A model generated the notes under the pieces. The model did no database searches, had not been told where the DNA came from, and was given only the letters and a program-made list of their open reading frames with translations. Positions 13,701 through 27,860 of a stretch of DNA of 64,000 nucleotides are shown one piece after another. The DNA lies in assembly GCA_023375675.1 (NCBI GenBank), contig JALQBC010000046.1, forward strand, positions 186,001-250,000, given 5' to 3'. Source of the stretch: Cytospora piceicola. Taxonomy: Eukaryota > Ascomycota > Sordariomycetes > Diaporthales > Cytosporaceae. The translations under genes and the position numbers were made by a program. The first letter of the stretch is position 1; each line of letters opens with the position of its first letter.

Positions 13701-14734
13701 TCTGTACTAGTCTTTTATAAGCGTATATATAAGGTTAAGGTTTAAGTCCGACGCTTTTTTTACTTTTTTATATATAGTTTAAAAAAGCTTTTACGGTATA
13801 CTTATATTATATATAACGGCGTATAGTAATAGCTTTTTTTTAGTTTATTTCTATAAGTCGGTATCGGGCTTCGAGAGTAAACGGCTTTTATAATACGTTA
13901 TTAAGTCGGTAGTACTTTAGTAATTAATATAACTTTTAATAAAAGGTTCGATATAGCTCTGCTAAGAAAATATTTTAAAAAGTAGTTATTAAGGAAAGTA
14001 TAGGTAACGGAATAAATAAATAGTTAGATAACTATAATAATAATTAAGCTTTTAACCTTATACGTTAGGTTTATTTTTAGGTATATATCTAATCTCCGAC
14101 TAAAGAAATAGCTAAAATATACGTAAATATAAATAAACTATTAGGATATAGGTTAGAAAGTTTTATAATAGTAAGGTTTAATCTTAAATATTAGTAGCGT
14201 ATTTAACTAGCGGGAATATAAAATAAGAGTTAAAAGTAAAGTATAAGACTTAATAGTACGTTTTACGTTTCCGATAAGTTAACTATAGTAATATTTTAAG
14301 CACGTTAAGATATAACTATACTATAACTTTCTATAAGATATAAAATAACTAGTTATATTAACAGAGATAGTTTTTAAAGACTTAATTAATCTTACTACTT
14401 AATAACCTTAATAGTTTCTATACTTTTTATAAAATAGCCGGCAGTTAGTTTAAATATACCTTTAAGCCTTTCGATTAATAGTAGTAGTAAATTACTAATA
14501 TAATTAAAATAATACGATAATATAAATAAATCTGTCGTTATCTTTAGCGTTTAATAGCTTTAGCTTAACCGGACCGGGATTAAAAAGTAGTTTTTTATTA
14601 TATTATTAATCGCTTTATAGCTATAATTAAAAAGCGGAGAGGGTTTAGCTTTAAGACTAAGGTAAAATAAAGGATAATATCTTAAGACGAAAAGGTAAAC
14701 TATATATTCTTAGCTTATACGATACCGAAGATAA

Positions 14735-14800
14735 GAGCGAGCTTAAAGTTATCGGCCTTAAGATTATCGGCTTTAAGGTTATCGGCCTTAAGGTTATCGT
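14735..14800. repeat. 15-bp tandem repeat
   Basis: Four copies of GTTATCGGCCTTAAG. The period is five codons (VIGLK when read on the plus strand in one frame). It is short, so the coding meaning is uncertain. Confidence 0.6.
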
Positions 14801-15274
14801 AACTTATAATTAAGCGATACTATTTACTACGTTTAATTAAACCTTATCGTAGCTAATAAAGTAGCTTAAACGATAAAGAAGAAAAAACTTATAAAGACGG
14901 TAATAGCAGATATAGCGTTATTACTACTTATAATAAGCTCGATTCCGGCCTTTTTAAAAAGTATATTCGATATTAGGATATAAGAAAAAGTAAGATTTAT
15001 ATAGTTTTAATAAACCTTATATAAAAGTAAATCCGTTATTATTTTAAACGTTTATAATCGTTTTAGCTTAACCTTAGCTTAACTAGCTTACGTAATCTTC
15101 TAGTAGCGCCTTATATAGTACGACAGGTTAAAGTAAGCCTTTAAGTAGTTTTTTTATAGTATTTATAATATACTTAGCCGGCTTTTTTATAAGCTATACT
15201 GCTTATTATAGTATAAAGAGTATTAAATCGGCTTAAACGGAAGATATTAATAAGGTAATTTCTTTATAGGCGCG

Positions 15275-15400
15275 GTAGTTTTAAAAGCAGCCTTTTTCTC
15301 TACTACTTTAAAAGCGGCCTTCTTTTTTACCGTTTTAAAAGCGGCCTTTTTTTCTGCCGCTTTAAAAACAGCCTTCTTTTCTTTATTACTCGCCTTATAC
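15275..15400 (-). pseudogene. Decayed coding stretch with 9-residue Lys-rich repeat
   Basis: Exact 27-bp period: units start at 15,281, 15,308, 15,335 and 15,362. Read on the minus strand each unit is nine codons of the form AAFKxxxKK, without a stop in the repeat. The mix of Ala, Lys and Phe suggests a linker or basic tail. The 75-bp repeat just to the right may belong to the same lost gene. Confidence 0.5.
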
Positions 15401-15610
15401 TTTATTAAAAAAGTAATACTTTAACGCTATTATTTAAAATACCTATTTTATAATCTTTATTAGACCGGTCTAATAACGCGGCTAAAGCGTTTAATAAAAG
15501 GCTTATCGGTAAAGCCTACAGCTTTCCGCTTATTACCGTACTTATAAATAGTTAGGTAAATAGGTAGTTTAGTAGGTAAGTAGTCTAATAAGTAAATAGC
15601 TGTAAAGTCG

Positions 15611-15850
15611 CTTAAAAGCTTTTATTAGCGGCTGTATTGTTATTATTACTACCGGTCTTAACTATTTAAAGCTTTTTATATATAGCTTAAAAGCCTTTAT
15701 TAGCGGCTATATTATTATTATCGCTACCGGTCTTAACTACTTAAAGCTTTTTATATATAGTTTAAAAGCTTTTATTAACGGCTATATTATTATTATCGCT
15801 ACCGGTTTTAACTACTTAAAACCTTTTATATATAGCTTAAAAGCTTTTAG
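15611..15850 (-). repeat. 75-bp tandem repeat (25 codons), 3.3 copies
   Basis: Units start at 15,611, 15,686, 15,761 and 15,836, each with TTAAAAGC(T/C)TTTATTA near its start. The period is exactly 75 bp in all intervals. A minus-strand frame gives a 25-residue repeat (LYIKSFK then RPVAIIII) with stops only at TAA/TAG. The function is unknown. Confidence 0.65.
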
Positions 15851-16149
15851 TAGTAGCGAGGCTATCCTTAAAGCCGTTAGGCTTACGATTACTATTATTA
15901 GGCTTAGGTTTATATAAAGGTTAAAATTAGCTAAGCCTTTAAAAGTCCGGTATTCCTTTATCGGGACTTAAGCCGAAAGTATTACTTTATACCGACGAAG
16001 AAAATAATATATTATAAAAGGTGTTATATATTTAAAAGGGAAAAATACTATATTTATTATCCTTTTCTTTAAAAAAAGGCTTTATAAAGTCGTTATCCTT
16101 TATAGAAAGCTTTAGTTTCTTTTTTTTTTACGCTTCTTTTCGCTATCCT

Positions 16150-16460
16150 CGTCGATGTTTATAGCCTCGTTAGTTTTAGCCTTCCGCTTACTTATTATAA
16201 TAGCCTTATAGGCAGGCTTTTTAATAAAGTAGCCGTTATCGGTGTTTATAGCCGTTATCGGTGTCTATAGCTACGTTAGTATTTATAGCCTTATCGGTCT
16301 TAGCCTTCCGTTTACTTATAATAGCCTTTATAAGGTAGCTGTTATCGGTATCCGTTTATAGCCGTTATCGGTATCTATAGCTACATCGGTATTTATAGCT
16401 TCGTTAGTTTTAGCCTTCCGCTTACTTATAGTAACCTCGATAAAGTAGCTGTTATCGGCG
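16150..16460. repeat. Imperfect repeat of about 113-129 bp
   Basis: TTAGCCTTCCGCTTACTTAT recurs near 16,175, 16,300 and 16,414 (once as CCGTTTACTTAT). Between the copies is the shared string GTTATCGGTRTCTATAGC. The spacing is not constant, so these look like diverged duplications. Confidence 0.5.
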
Positions 16461-16719
16461 TTTATAATAAAAATAAAACCGAACTTATTAGCGATTTAGC
16501 CGAATTTACTATAAATTCCTCTTATTGTTTTAGTTTTAGTCTTCGTAACCTAAATAATTATTTATAAAAAAATCTCTTAAGAGTTTTTATAAAGATCGAC
16601 GTATACGACGTAAAGAGCGAAAGGCAGCTATACTTTATAGCTTATAAGCGATATAGCTTATAAACGATATAAAGGTCTTTATAAAGGTCGACGTATATAA
16701 CGTAAAGCGAAAGGCGGCT

Positions 16720-16830
16720 ATACTTTATAACGGCTACGCTTTATAACGGCTACGTTCTATAGCAGCTACGCTTTATAACGGCTACGCTCTATAGCGGCTA
16801 CGCTTTATAACGGCTACGTTTTATAGTATA
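16720..16830. repeat. 16-bp minisatellite, about 7 copies
   Basis: Back-to-back copies of CTTTATAACGGCTACG, some as CTCTATAGCGGCTACG. The period is 16 bp, not a multiple of three, so this array is probably not coding. Confidence 0.75.
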
Positions 16831-19600
16831 AACGCGCCGTCTTTATTTATAAAGACCTAAACCGATAGTTTTTAGTTATCTTTTTATATAATCTAGTTTA
16901 AGGTATAACTTTATAAAGGTTATCGTAAATAGTCCTTTTTATTTAAGTCGTTATCTATACTATCTTTAAAATTAAGATCTTTAGCTTTAGCCTAAAGGTT
17001 TCGAAAATAAGAATAAAGCTAAAGTTAAAAGGATCCTCTTTATCGACGTTATTATTATTTAAACATTAGTTTTAATTTAAAAGATTAAAACGTTATTAAT
17101 AAAGTTATCTTTATATATAGTATTAGTTTATACTTATTAGACGTAGCTTTAAAAGTATTATTAAACCGGGGAAGGAAATAGCAGAATAAAATACGTTTAC
17201 TCGGTTTTATATTTCTTTTTCGATAAAGTCTATCGTTTTAAGTTCTTATTATAACGTACTACGTAAGAGAATAATAAAAAACGATTACCTCGATGTTTCT
17301 TCGAGTATTATAACGAATAGCCTGTCTCCGGGCGTACCTTTATTATAAAAAATTAATCTGCTATACTTATTATAAAAAATAGTTTAAAAAATAAAAGTAA
17401 GTAATTAAAAAGAATAGAAACTAAAGATATTAGAAATTAAAATAAAAAGAAGTCCTTTTTATTATAATATAACAGAATAAACATCGTTAAGTAAGCTAAT
17501 TAAACGCCGTTAATTCTATTAATAAAAAGTAAGAGCTTTAAAAGTAATAATAACTAAAAACAGTAAAAGTAAGTATAATAGCTAGTAGTTAAATATTAAA
17601 TAAGACCTTCTTTTAATCGGCGTAGTTTATACCGATTAAGAAAGCTTTAATTTATTTAGCTTAAGATATTTCTATCTTATACTAAAACAGAATATACTTT
17701 ATTATACCTTTTACCCCTCCGGTCTATTATTTTCCTTTATTTTCTTTACTACGTCTTATTATATTATTATACCTCTTCTTATAGCCTGTTATCTCTCCCG
17801 GCCTATTATTTTTCGCTTTTATTACGCTATTTTACCTTCTCTTTCTCCGGCTTATTATTCTCTTTACTTACTTTACTATGTTTTACTATATTATTATACC
17901 TTTCTTTATAGCTTATTATTTTCTGCTTTCTGTTACGTTAATATACCTTCCCCTTCTCTTAGCCTATTATTTCTTTCTTTTTTTCTTATTACGTTACTTA
18001 TTAACGCTTTATAAAAACATTTCGGTATAGTATAGCCTATATAAAAGTAGATCTCCTTTATAAGATTCTTTAAACAGGTTACGTTTTATATAAAAGGTAT
18101 ATTATAGTTCGTTAATAAATATAGGAAAAATAAAAATACTTCGACTTATTATAGCTTATACGGAAATAGATCTTTTTTATAAAATCCTTTAAACGGGTTA
18201 CGTTTTATATAAAAAGTATTTTATAGTAGTTTATTATAGGTAAGTCGGTAGTTAAGTAAAGGTATTAAAAAAGTATACTATACTTAATAAAAGCGTTCGG
18301 CTATATAGCCTTACCTTAACCTTATAATAGCTATAACTAAAACTATAACTACTATATAGAAAATAGCTACCGAAAATAAGCTAAAGGAAAAAGGGTTATC
18401 GTTAGTTCGAAGATCGAAGGTGCGAATCGCTAAAAGTATAACAGTAGTATAACAGTTATCGGTTTTATTAAAGTAATAATATCGAGGTTTTAAAAGAGAT
18501 ATTAAACCGGTAGATTACGCTTTAAAGATATTAATAACTTTTAATATATCGTTATCTTTAAGTTAGTATAGATATTCGATTTTCGGTTAAGTATATTATA
18601 AAGCTTTTATATCTTATTTTCTATTTCGTTATTATTTTTATTATCTTTTCCCTTTTTATAACTATTCGTTTAATATTATTAACTTAATATTATAGAAACC
18701 TATAGTATTATCTTTTCGTTAGTATTTATAAAAGTTCTCGACTTAGTATAAAAGGAAAAGAAGGAAGAGTAAGAAAAAAGGTAAGGCGTATATCTACGCG
18801 ACTATAGCGTTTAAGTAGATAAGGCTGTTAATATAAAAGAGATCCTTATAGCGGTAGTTAAATTTAATTATTCTAAAAAACAGGAACTAAATAGTTTAGT
18901 TATATTTTAAGTTTATAAAGTAAATGTTAGTAATATCGTAAAAATACTAATATAGTAAAAGGTTATTAAGCAGGCCGAAAGCTAAAACCTATTTAAGATA
19001 TCAGGTTATAAAGTATTATTTAAAAGGCAGAAAAGAGTAAAGGAAAAAAAGTAAAAATAATAAAGGATTATTCTTATAATAACTAGCAGCGCGTAGGTAG
19101 CGATTAATTAAAGTTAAGGTCGAGGGTAATAGTATATACCTAGGTAGTGATTATAATTAAGGCGATTAAAGTCTAGTGTTTAATTAAAGTTTAATATAAG
19201 CGGCCTAACGGCCGATTAAGAAGGCAATAAGCGATATCCGCTAAAAGGCGTTATATATTAAAGGCACTATAACACGTTTATTTATACTACTAAAAAGAGA
19301 GACTATATTAGTACTTAGGTAGCCGACCGGTCTTAAACTATATTATACTAAGTACGGCATATATATAAAATAATATATACCTTATAAGATAAAGTATATC
19401 GGTAAAAAAGACAAAAATAGTAAGAAGAGAAGCGTAATCTTAAGTATAGACGCAGGTGCTATACTGTCTTAAAGGAGCTTTAAATCCTTAGGCCCGAAAG
19501 CTTAGTTACAGTGTTATTTAGTTAGCGGCGTACTAGCGCTAAGTATATAATTAACTGCTAGCCGGTAGTTATAGACCGTCGTTTATTAATTTGATTTAAT

Positions 19601-19692
19601 TTCTTAATTCTTAATTTTTAATTCTTAATTCTCGGTTCTTAATTCTTAATTCTTAGTTCTTAATTCTTAATTCTCGGTTTTTAATTCTTTTT
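19601..19692. repeat. Heptamer array TTCTTAA
   Basis: About 13 copies of TTCTTAA, or TTCTCGG at regular places, forming a short satellite. It is downstream of a loosely open plus-strand stretch (about 18,770-19,080) that I could not identify. Confidence 0.7.
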
Positions 19693-20374
19693 ATATCTAT
19701 ATATAATTAGCAGGTTCTTTTTATATTAATATTAATCTAATATAGTTAGGTTAGTAGTTAGTAGTTTTCTAGTTTAAGTTTAAGTTTAGTTTAAAAGTAT
19801 TTATTAACGACGGAGATAGCGATTTATTTCGATATACCTATAAAATATACGCCTTATATATTAAACACTATCGTTAAATAACGTAATACGTTAAACGGCT
19901 ATATAGTTTAAGTATAGATAAGGTAAAGGTACGTATCGTAGCTAAAGTAGGCCTTAGAAATAGCTTATAAAGTAAGAACAAATAAGTAAGCTAGTATAAA
20001 CAGATACTTAAACGTTATATAATATAAGGGTATAAGTTTAACTAACTTAAATCTATAACTTCTATATACCTTTTATTATAGAAAAGGCGGGTAAGTATAT
20101 AGAAAGCTATACTTTAAGATCTATACTACCTGTTTTTAATTTTAATTAGCTTTAAATTATAATTATACTAATCCGCTATAGTACCTGTTTCTCGGATCTA
20201 ATTAAACGTAGTATTAATTTCGGTTTTACTTAGTTTCTATCTAATCTGTCTTTACCTTATCTATTAGTAATATTCTATTAATCGTAACTTATATATATCC
20301 TTTTTACTAACCTAAGATATATACTATAAGTTCCTTAAAGACATCGTACCTTTTAAAGATCTTTAAAAAAGGTT

Positions 20375-20575
20375 TTTTAACACCTTCCGCCTTACTTATA
20401 CCTAAGACCTTCTGCCTCTTTAAGAGGGAATCCTTAACACTCTCCGCTTTACTTATACCTAAGACCTTCTACCTCTTTAAAAGGGAATCCTTAACACTCT
20501 CCGCCTTACTTACACCTAAAACCTTCTGCCTCTTTAAAGGGGAATCCTTAACACTTTCCGCCTTAGTTATACCGT
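20375..20575 (-). repeat. 57-bp tandem repeat (19 codons)
   Basis: TCCTTAACAC recurs at 20,431, 20,488 and 20,545, a 57-bp period, with a partial copy before the first. The minus-strand frame gives a 19-residue unit beginning GFPLKEAEGLRYK, with stops only at TAA. It is the least mutated repeat of the interior. It is probably former coding sequence of unknown function. Confidence 0.6.
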
Positions 20576-23500
20576 TAACTATATAACCGTACTATTAAAG
20601 ATCTCTTTAGTCGGGTAACACGTAAGGTATACGATAGTATATTAACTTATTTAACTTGTTTTAATAAGAGGGTATAAAACTATATATCTTATTATAGAAG
20701 AGTCTTAACTTTATTAAGAACTCTTTTACCTTATTACCTTAAACTATAAAGCTTTTATTATTAGGTAGTAGACGGAGTAAGTCGAATACTAATAAATAGT
20801 TACTAAAAGAGATAGTAGTAAGGTCGGTACTTAAGTTAGGTTTATTATTAGCGATAATTTTAAGCGATATTATAAAAGCTTACTTAAATAAACCCCGGCG
20901 GCGGTTTATAAAAGACTAAAAAGCTTTTACTTATAAATAAAATAAATTTAGTTAATAAAAGATATATAATAACTATAATTAGCAGTACTTATATCTACCT
21001 TTTTTAAGTTATAACTTAAGTTGTTAACCTTATATATATCGGTTTTATATAAGTTATTTAAGCTACCGGTAGCTAAAATAACAGCTATTTTTATAAAACG
21101 GCTTTAAATCCGGCTTAACTTAGTTGTTAAAGTCTTTAATAATATAGGACGAGTATCTTTTACTATATTAATAATATATATCTTAGCTATATAAATATTT
21201 ATAACCGGATCTTTAGTAGTAAGTTTACTTTATAAAATATATATTATTAGTATAAGAAAGTTTAATAAAGTTAAAGGATAATATATACTATAATATAGTT
21301 ATAAAGGTTAGCCGACTTATAATATAAATATCGAATACTACCTTCCGAACTAAAAAAACAGTTATATAATTATATAATTAAAAGGTATTTCTTTTAAAAT
21401 AACGATATAACTTTTACTATAAATATATCGAGATATTAAAAGTAGTAGACTTTAATTAAACTAATTTCTTTAAAAACTAAGTCTATAAGTTAGTATTATA
21501 AACTATAATCGGCTTATAAAAAGATACTTTATTTTTTATATTCTTAAAGGACCAGGATACTAGTATTAACTATATTATTTTTAAATAGCTTATTAAGCCT
21601 TTTATTTAAGTTATCTCCGAAATCGACTAATATCTTATCGCTTATATAATCTTTATCGTTATCTTTATAGTTAAAAGATATTAAGATATAAAGGCTTTTA
21701 TAAAATATAGTATTAATATTATTAAAAAAAGGTTTATTATATTTTATATCTTAAAGAATTTAACCGAAAATATCTTTAAAAGGCTTTTCGGGTTACTTAC
21801 TTTTAGTAATTATATTCTGTCCCGTTAACGTTATTTAAGTATTCTTATTATTTAAATTAATAGCTGTTATATTACTATTATAAGCGGTAAAACTAGTATT
21901 AAGGTCGGTAGAAAGGGAGTTTTTATACTTTATTCTTATAGCCTTTCTATAACCGACGGTTTTAAGAATCTTTAGTAGCTTTTATAAGACAATATCGCTT
22001 AGGTTAACGTTAAGAATTAAAATTATAACCTTAACGCCCTTATTATCGTAATTATTAGTAATTACTAAAAGGAATTTATAAGTTTTAAAGGTAAGAAGAG
22101 TAGACTTATTAAGGTTAAATAACAAAGTATTACCTTTTAAAGTAAAAAGTTTAAGAGTTTATATTTACTACTTATAACGTAAAAGTATAAGGGTACTAAC
22201 TTTAGTAGTTTAATAATTATCGCTTTAATAAAATAACTTTATAAAGTTATTTAAAATAGACTAACAGGTATATTATAAACTAAGAGTAAGCTTACCTTAG
22301 GTAAAAAGGGTAGTTTAAATAACGGTATTAAATTAAATATCGAAACCGGTAGTATAAGCTATATTTTTAACGTTAAGCTTAACTAACAAGTCGGGCTTAG
22401 TAGCTATAGTTTTATTCTTCTATTTAAACGTTATTATAACGGCTTAATAGCTTAATTAATTAAAGAAATATAGAGTTTAAATTAAAAGAAAGTTATAATC
22501 GATTTTATACTTTCGATTAAGGTAAAGGTTAATTCCTTTTTTATAAAGGTAAAATAGTTAAAAGTAAAAGCGTTAAGTTATTAAGTAAATACGAAGAAAC
22601 GTAGTTACTATATAACTAGCAGGTAAAGTACTTACTTATATATACTTATTAAAATTATATTAACTAATAATATTAGCTTTCGTTACCTTATATTTTCTTA
22701 GCTAATAATATTAGTTTCCGCGTTTATTTAATTAATAATTACCGGCCTTACCTTTTTTTAGCCTGTTTTACTTACAATATCTTTTAAGTTTATTAAAAAC
22801 TAAACTTTTTACTTTTAATTATTTTACGTTTTATATTTTCTTTACTTTTATAACTTACTTAAAACTTAAAATCGTATATCTTAATTAATAATTCTTTTCT
22901 TTTTATTTAATTTCTTTTTAATCTACTATTATTAAATTTATTATAAACTTTAAAATAAGCAGTAGATTTAAATAGCTTAAGCTTACTAAGCCTACTAAAG
23001 ACGCGGCCTATATCTTATAAATTATATTATCGAGTTATTAATTTTAAAATATCGTTAATATCTTTAATATTAATAAAGAAAAAAATATCGAGTACGATAT
23101 AAGTAAGTATAAGCTTACTACTCTTTTTTTATTAAATAGTAAAGTTCGAACTATTATAACTTTTATTATTAGTCGTTAGTTTTCTTCTTTTAATATATAA
23201 AGTACTTTTATAAAACCCTTTACCTAATAACCTACTTATAATATATTTATCCGTTATAATATTAATAGTACTAACTTAAATATCTCTTTTTTTACTAATA
23301 GCTTTATATAAAACGTTACTCTTTAATAGCTTTAAGCTATAATTAGTAGTTCTGTTTTAAATAAAGTAAGCTAAGTAAATAAATAAAAACTAATATATAA
23401 TAATACCTTTTTTTCTACTTTTACCTTTAGTTCTAGCTTACTTTTCGCTATTATATTTAGTATAGGTAATAATACCTTTTAGTTAATTAGTTTTAATATA

Positions 23501-25379
23501 AAGGCACGGAGTTTTACTTATACGGTATAATAATTATAAAAGAGTTTAAGTAAAAGACTAGCTATATAAAAAACTAGCTTAAATATAAATACTTAAAAGC
23601 TTTTTACCTTTAATAAAGGCGAGTACAATAATAATATTATAATAGGCTTTAATACAGAATAATAGTTTTTTAAAACTATTATATAGTTTAACCTTAATTT
23701 ATTTAGTAAAGGTTTTAGTAGTTAAAGTAAAGAACTACTTTATACTCTTTCGACCGATATTACTATTTACGGTAGTAAAGATAACACTTAGCCTCTTATT
23801 ACTAGTAAGTACGGTTTATATAAGTTAATATACCGTCCTATTAGCGAGTTTACCGAAGTTCTTTATTACGTCTGCTTAACTGTTTTCGTTAATAATTTAA
23901 ACTGTAAGAATACCGATATACGCTTTAATTCTTTAATTATATACTTATACGGCTATAAGTCTGACTTTATAGGTAGCTTAAAATGTTTATAGTACTTCTG
24001 CTTATTTAAGTATAAGTATATTATAGTAAAATATATTTCCTTTTAATTCTTATTATATATACTTAATATATTATATTATTTAAAGCTAGCCGTTAACAGA
24101 AAGCCTTATAATAGATATCTATATAATAAAGGCTTTTATTAAAAACTTAGTGTTATTATTATACCCCGCTTTATCTCTTAAGCTAGTATATAAGCTAGAA
24201 GATATTTAAAAGCCTTTTATTAAGCTAGCGGTAACTTTAATAATTAACAGCTTTAACTTTAAGTTTATAAAAAAGACAGGTAATTTTAATATACTCGGTA
24301 ACTTAATTATTAAAATTACTAACGTAAGTATACTTTTCTTATTCTTCTTTATAATTAATTTAATAATCTTATTATAAGAACTTAGTTTATTAGCCGAGGT
24401 TATAATACGTTATAATACGTAAGCCGGCTTTAGTTTTAAAGGTATAGTCTTTATTAAAAACCGTCTTTTTAATCTAATAGATAAGTATACTTATATATTC
24501 TTTTAAAGTATTGCTTACAAATATAAAATACCTTATTTTATCTTAAGTAACGTTAGATATATTATTTAAAGACGAGCGGTTAAGGCCTTTTTAATAAACT
24601 TTACCTGTTTCTTTATTTAAAACTATAAAGGGATTATTAATAAGATAGATTTATTAATAGATATACTAGCTTTTAAGCTTCTTTATATATTACCTAACTC
24701 TTTTTTTATTAAAGAGCTATATTTAAAAGCAGCTAACCTTAGTATAAATAGTAGTAAGGATATTTAAGATAAGTCGCTTTAAAAAAGGTAAAGGTTATTT
24801 ATTAAAAGAGGATATATTCTAGCGGTTTATATTATAGTTCTTAAGTCTAAATATATTATAATAAAAAAGTTAACTATATAATAGTTAATCTTTAAGAAAG
24901 TCTTAAAAAACAGCCTATAATATCTACCGCCTAATAATATCTACTACTTAATAATATTTACTGCCTAATAATATCTACTATTTAATAATACTTAATTCCG
25001 GGGGATACTTAGTATTAAAGGGATCTTTAAGTTTAAAAGATAATAAATATCGAAAGATATAATATTAAAGGATATAATATTAAAGGTATATTAAAGGTAT
25101 ATTATTAAAGGATATAATATCGGAGGTATATTAACGATATATTATTAAAAGGTATAATACCGGAGGTATATTAATAATATAGTATTAAAGAATATAACGT
25201 TATAAAGTATTAAGATATCTTAAATTAACTTTAAGATAAAATTTATTTTTTTATTTAGCTATAGATTATATTAGTTTAATTATAAACTAAAAGAAATATA
25301 TCTTTCTTTTAAGTATTTATACTATAGACTTTTATTTTTAAAAAGTTATTAATATAGTTTAACCTTTATTTTCTTTATA

Positions 25380-25840
25380 TTTACTTTTTATAAGCACTTT
25401 TTATACTTTTAACTTTTATTTTTCGGAAACTATCTATATTATCTTAGTCTTTTACTTTAGTTATACTATCCGAATCTTTTACTTTATCTATATTGTCTAA
25501 GTTTTTTACTTCGTTTACGTTATCCGAGTCTTTTATATAGTTTATATCGTTTAAGTCTTTAGCGTTATTTATATCGTTCGAGTCCTTTATATCGCTTATA
25601 TCGTCTAAGTCTTTAATATCGTTTATATTATCCCGGTTTTCTGCTTTATTTATATTGTTTAAGTCTTTTACTACTATTATATCTTCTTTCTATAAAGAGT
25701 TATCGTACTTTCTATTAAAAATACTTTTACTATAAATACCTTTAAGCCGGTAGTAATATATAAAAGGTATTTTATATCCGAAGCCGTACTTTATACTTTA
25801 ATATACTTTATAAAGATTATCTTTAACACAGCTACTATTA
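25380..25840 (-). pseudogene. Decayed ORF with nine-residue Asp/Asn-rich repeat
   Basis: From about 25,449 to 25,690 there are eight to nine units of exactly 27 bp. Read on the minus strand they form a repeat of the type DSDDINKVK or DLNDINNAK, with no stop across eight units. The same frame continues upstream (to the right) for about 50 codons with a Tyr-rich segment (KYGFGYKIPFIYYYRLKG). Downstream it runs into a short Lys-rich tail (FRKIKVKSIKS) ending in a stop near 25,380. Such acidic/Asn repeats are usual in disordered linkers or surface proteins, but no family is recognisable. No ATG survives at the 5' end. Confidence 0.55.
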
Positions 25841-27860
25841 GTAAAAGTATTATACTATACTTATTTATATTTATATAACTATATTAGTATAGCTTTTACT
25901 ATATTCTTTTTTTATATAAAGATATCGAATAACCTATTATTAAACTTATAGTTAATAGTAAAGTAGGCTATAAGCCGGGTATTTAGCCGAATAAGGATTA
26001 TAAGTATTATCTTTTTATCGAGGTTTATAATAAGTAGGTTATCGATATATAGTTTAAGCTTTTAACTACTTACGGTTAAAAGGTATATATTAAAGTAAAT
26101 ATTAAGCTAGTTGTTTTTTAGTTTATCGGCCTTAATATTAATAGTTATATTACCGATTTTTAAAGGAATTTACTTTTAAGTTAATAAATATCTTAAAGTA
26201 AAAGACTAAAAAGTAACTTTACTATAATATAAAGAGGGCGGGCTATTATATTAAGCTAAATTATAGGTATATTATAAGATAAATACTTTAACTTACTTAT
26301 ATTATTCTAATTATACAATTAAACGGTAACTTAATTAAGACGTATTACGTTTATACGCTTATTATAGTATTATATTTAAGTATTTAAGTAGGTATAGGTA
26401 AAGTAGTGTTATTAATAAAAATAAGTAAGGTATAAAATAAATTTAGCTGTTAAGTATAAAGTAACTATTTAAACTAGCTTTAATAATTATAGTTATTTAA
26501 AAAATAGGTTTAGTAAAAGGTATAAGGCGAAAAAGTAAATCGATAAGATAACGTATATAAAGGTAATAAGGTATATAAAAGTAAAAGGCTTAAAGGTTTT
26601 TAAAGACCTTTAAGTAAACGCTAAAAAGCTAGTTTCTATAAATTTACATTTTATATTTAATTTAAATTTAAGTAAAGTATATAATATAATAGGTTTTAAT
26701 AGCTTAAATTAAGATTATATATATAATACTACTACGGTATTTATAACCTAACTATTTAATATAATAGTTATAACTTATATAGAAATACGTTATTATAATA
26801 ATATAACTAGTAGCTAAACCGGTTATATTAGCTATATAAAAGCTATACTACTAGCTGTATTATAAATATAGTTAGTACTTAGATTTAAAATATATATTAC
26901 TATAGTTACTTATATAGTAACGTGTTATTATAATAATATAACCGGTTACTAAACCGGTTACTTTAACTATATAAACGCTATATTAAACTATAATAAAATA
27001 TTAACGTTTAGCGTTTTTTAATAATAGATATTATAGTTAACCTTTTTTTTAATCTTTTAGTAAGTATAATATATTCTTTTAATATATATACTTTAATACT
27101 ATTTAAATTAATTACTTATTTAATAATATCTTTTATCGTTTTTTCTATAACTTTTAACTCTACTACCTCTTTTAACACCTTTTTAAACTATAAGTTCTTT
27201 AAAGTAAGATTTTAGTAAATCTGTTACTAAACTTTATTAACCGGTTTATTAAACGGTTATATTCTGATTAACGTTATTACTTAAAGGCCCCGGTTATATT
27301 AAGGTTTACTTAAAAGGTTATTAAAGCGAGATATTTAGATTTAGTTATAAGATTTCTAGGTAACTACTGTCTAATAAACTATAAGATTAAGTAATTAATA
27401 AGTATTATCTTTTTTCCTTTCTTTTTTCTTACTAATAGTATTATAGCTCGACTTATTAGCTATAAACGTAATTATTTATAACTTACAATAAAACGTTTAT
27501 TTTCGTTTATAAAGTATAAGTAATAGCCGGGGTATACGTTAAGTTAAAAACCTCGTTATCTTACTTATATAGATTATAAGTATTTATATACTTAGTTTTT
27601 ACCGACGGTATATAGAAAGTAATAGTCTTTTTATTAAATACTATACTAACTTAAAAAAGGTAAATAGTTTAAAGATTAAGTCTTATACCGGTAATATCTA
27701 TACTAACTATATATACTATAGAAAGGCTTATTATTATCGGTAGTTTACTCTTTTTTTTAGTATATTATAGCTTAGTTAGATTATATAATAAAGACCTTTT
27801 ACGCCCGCTTCTTTTATTACTTTTATAATAGTAGCTTTTTTTTTTACTATAGTAAAAAAA

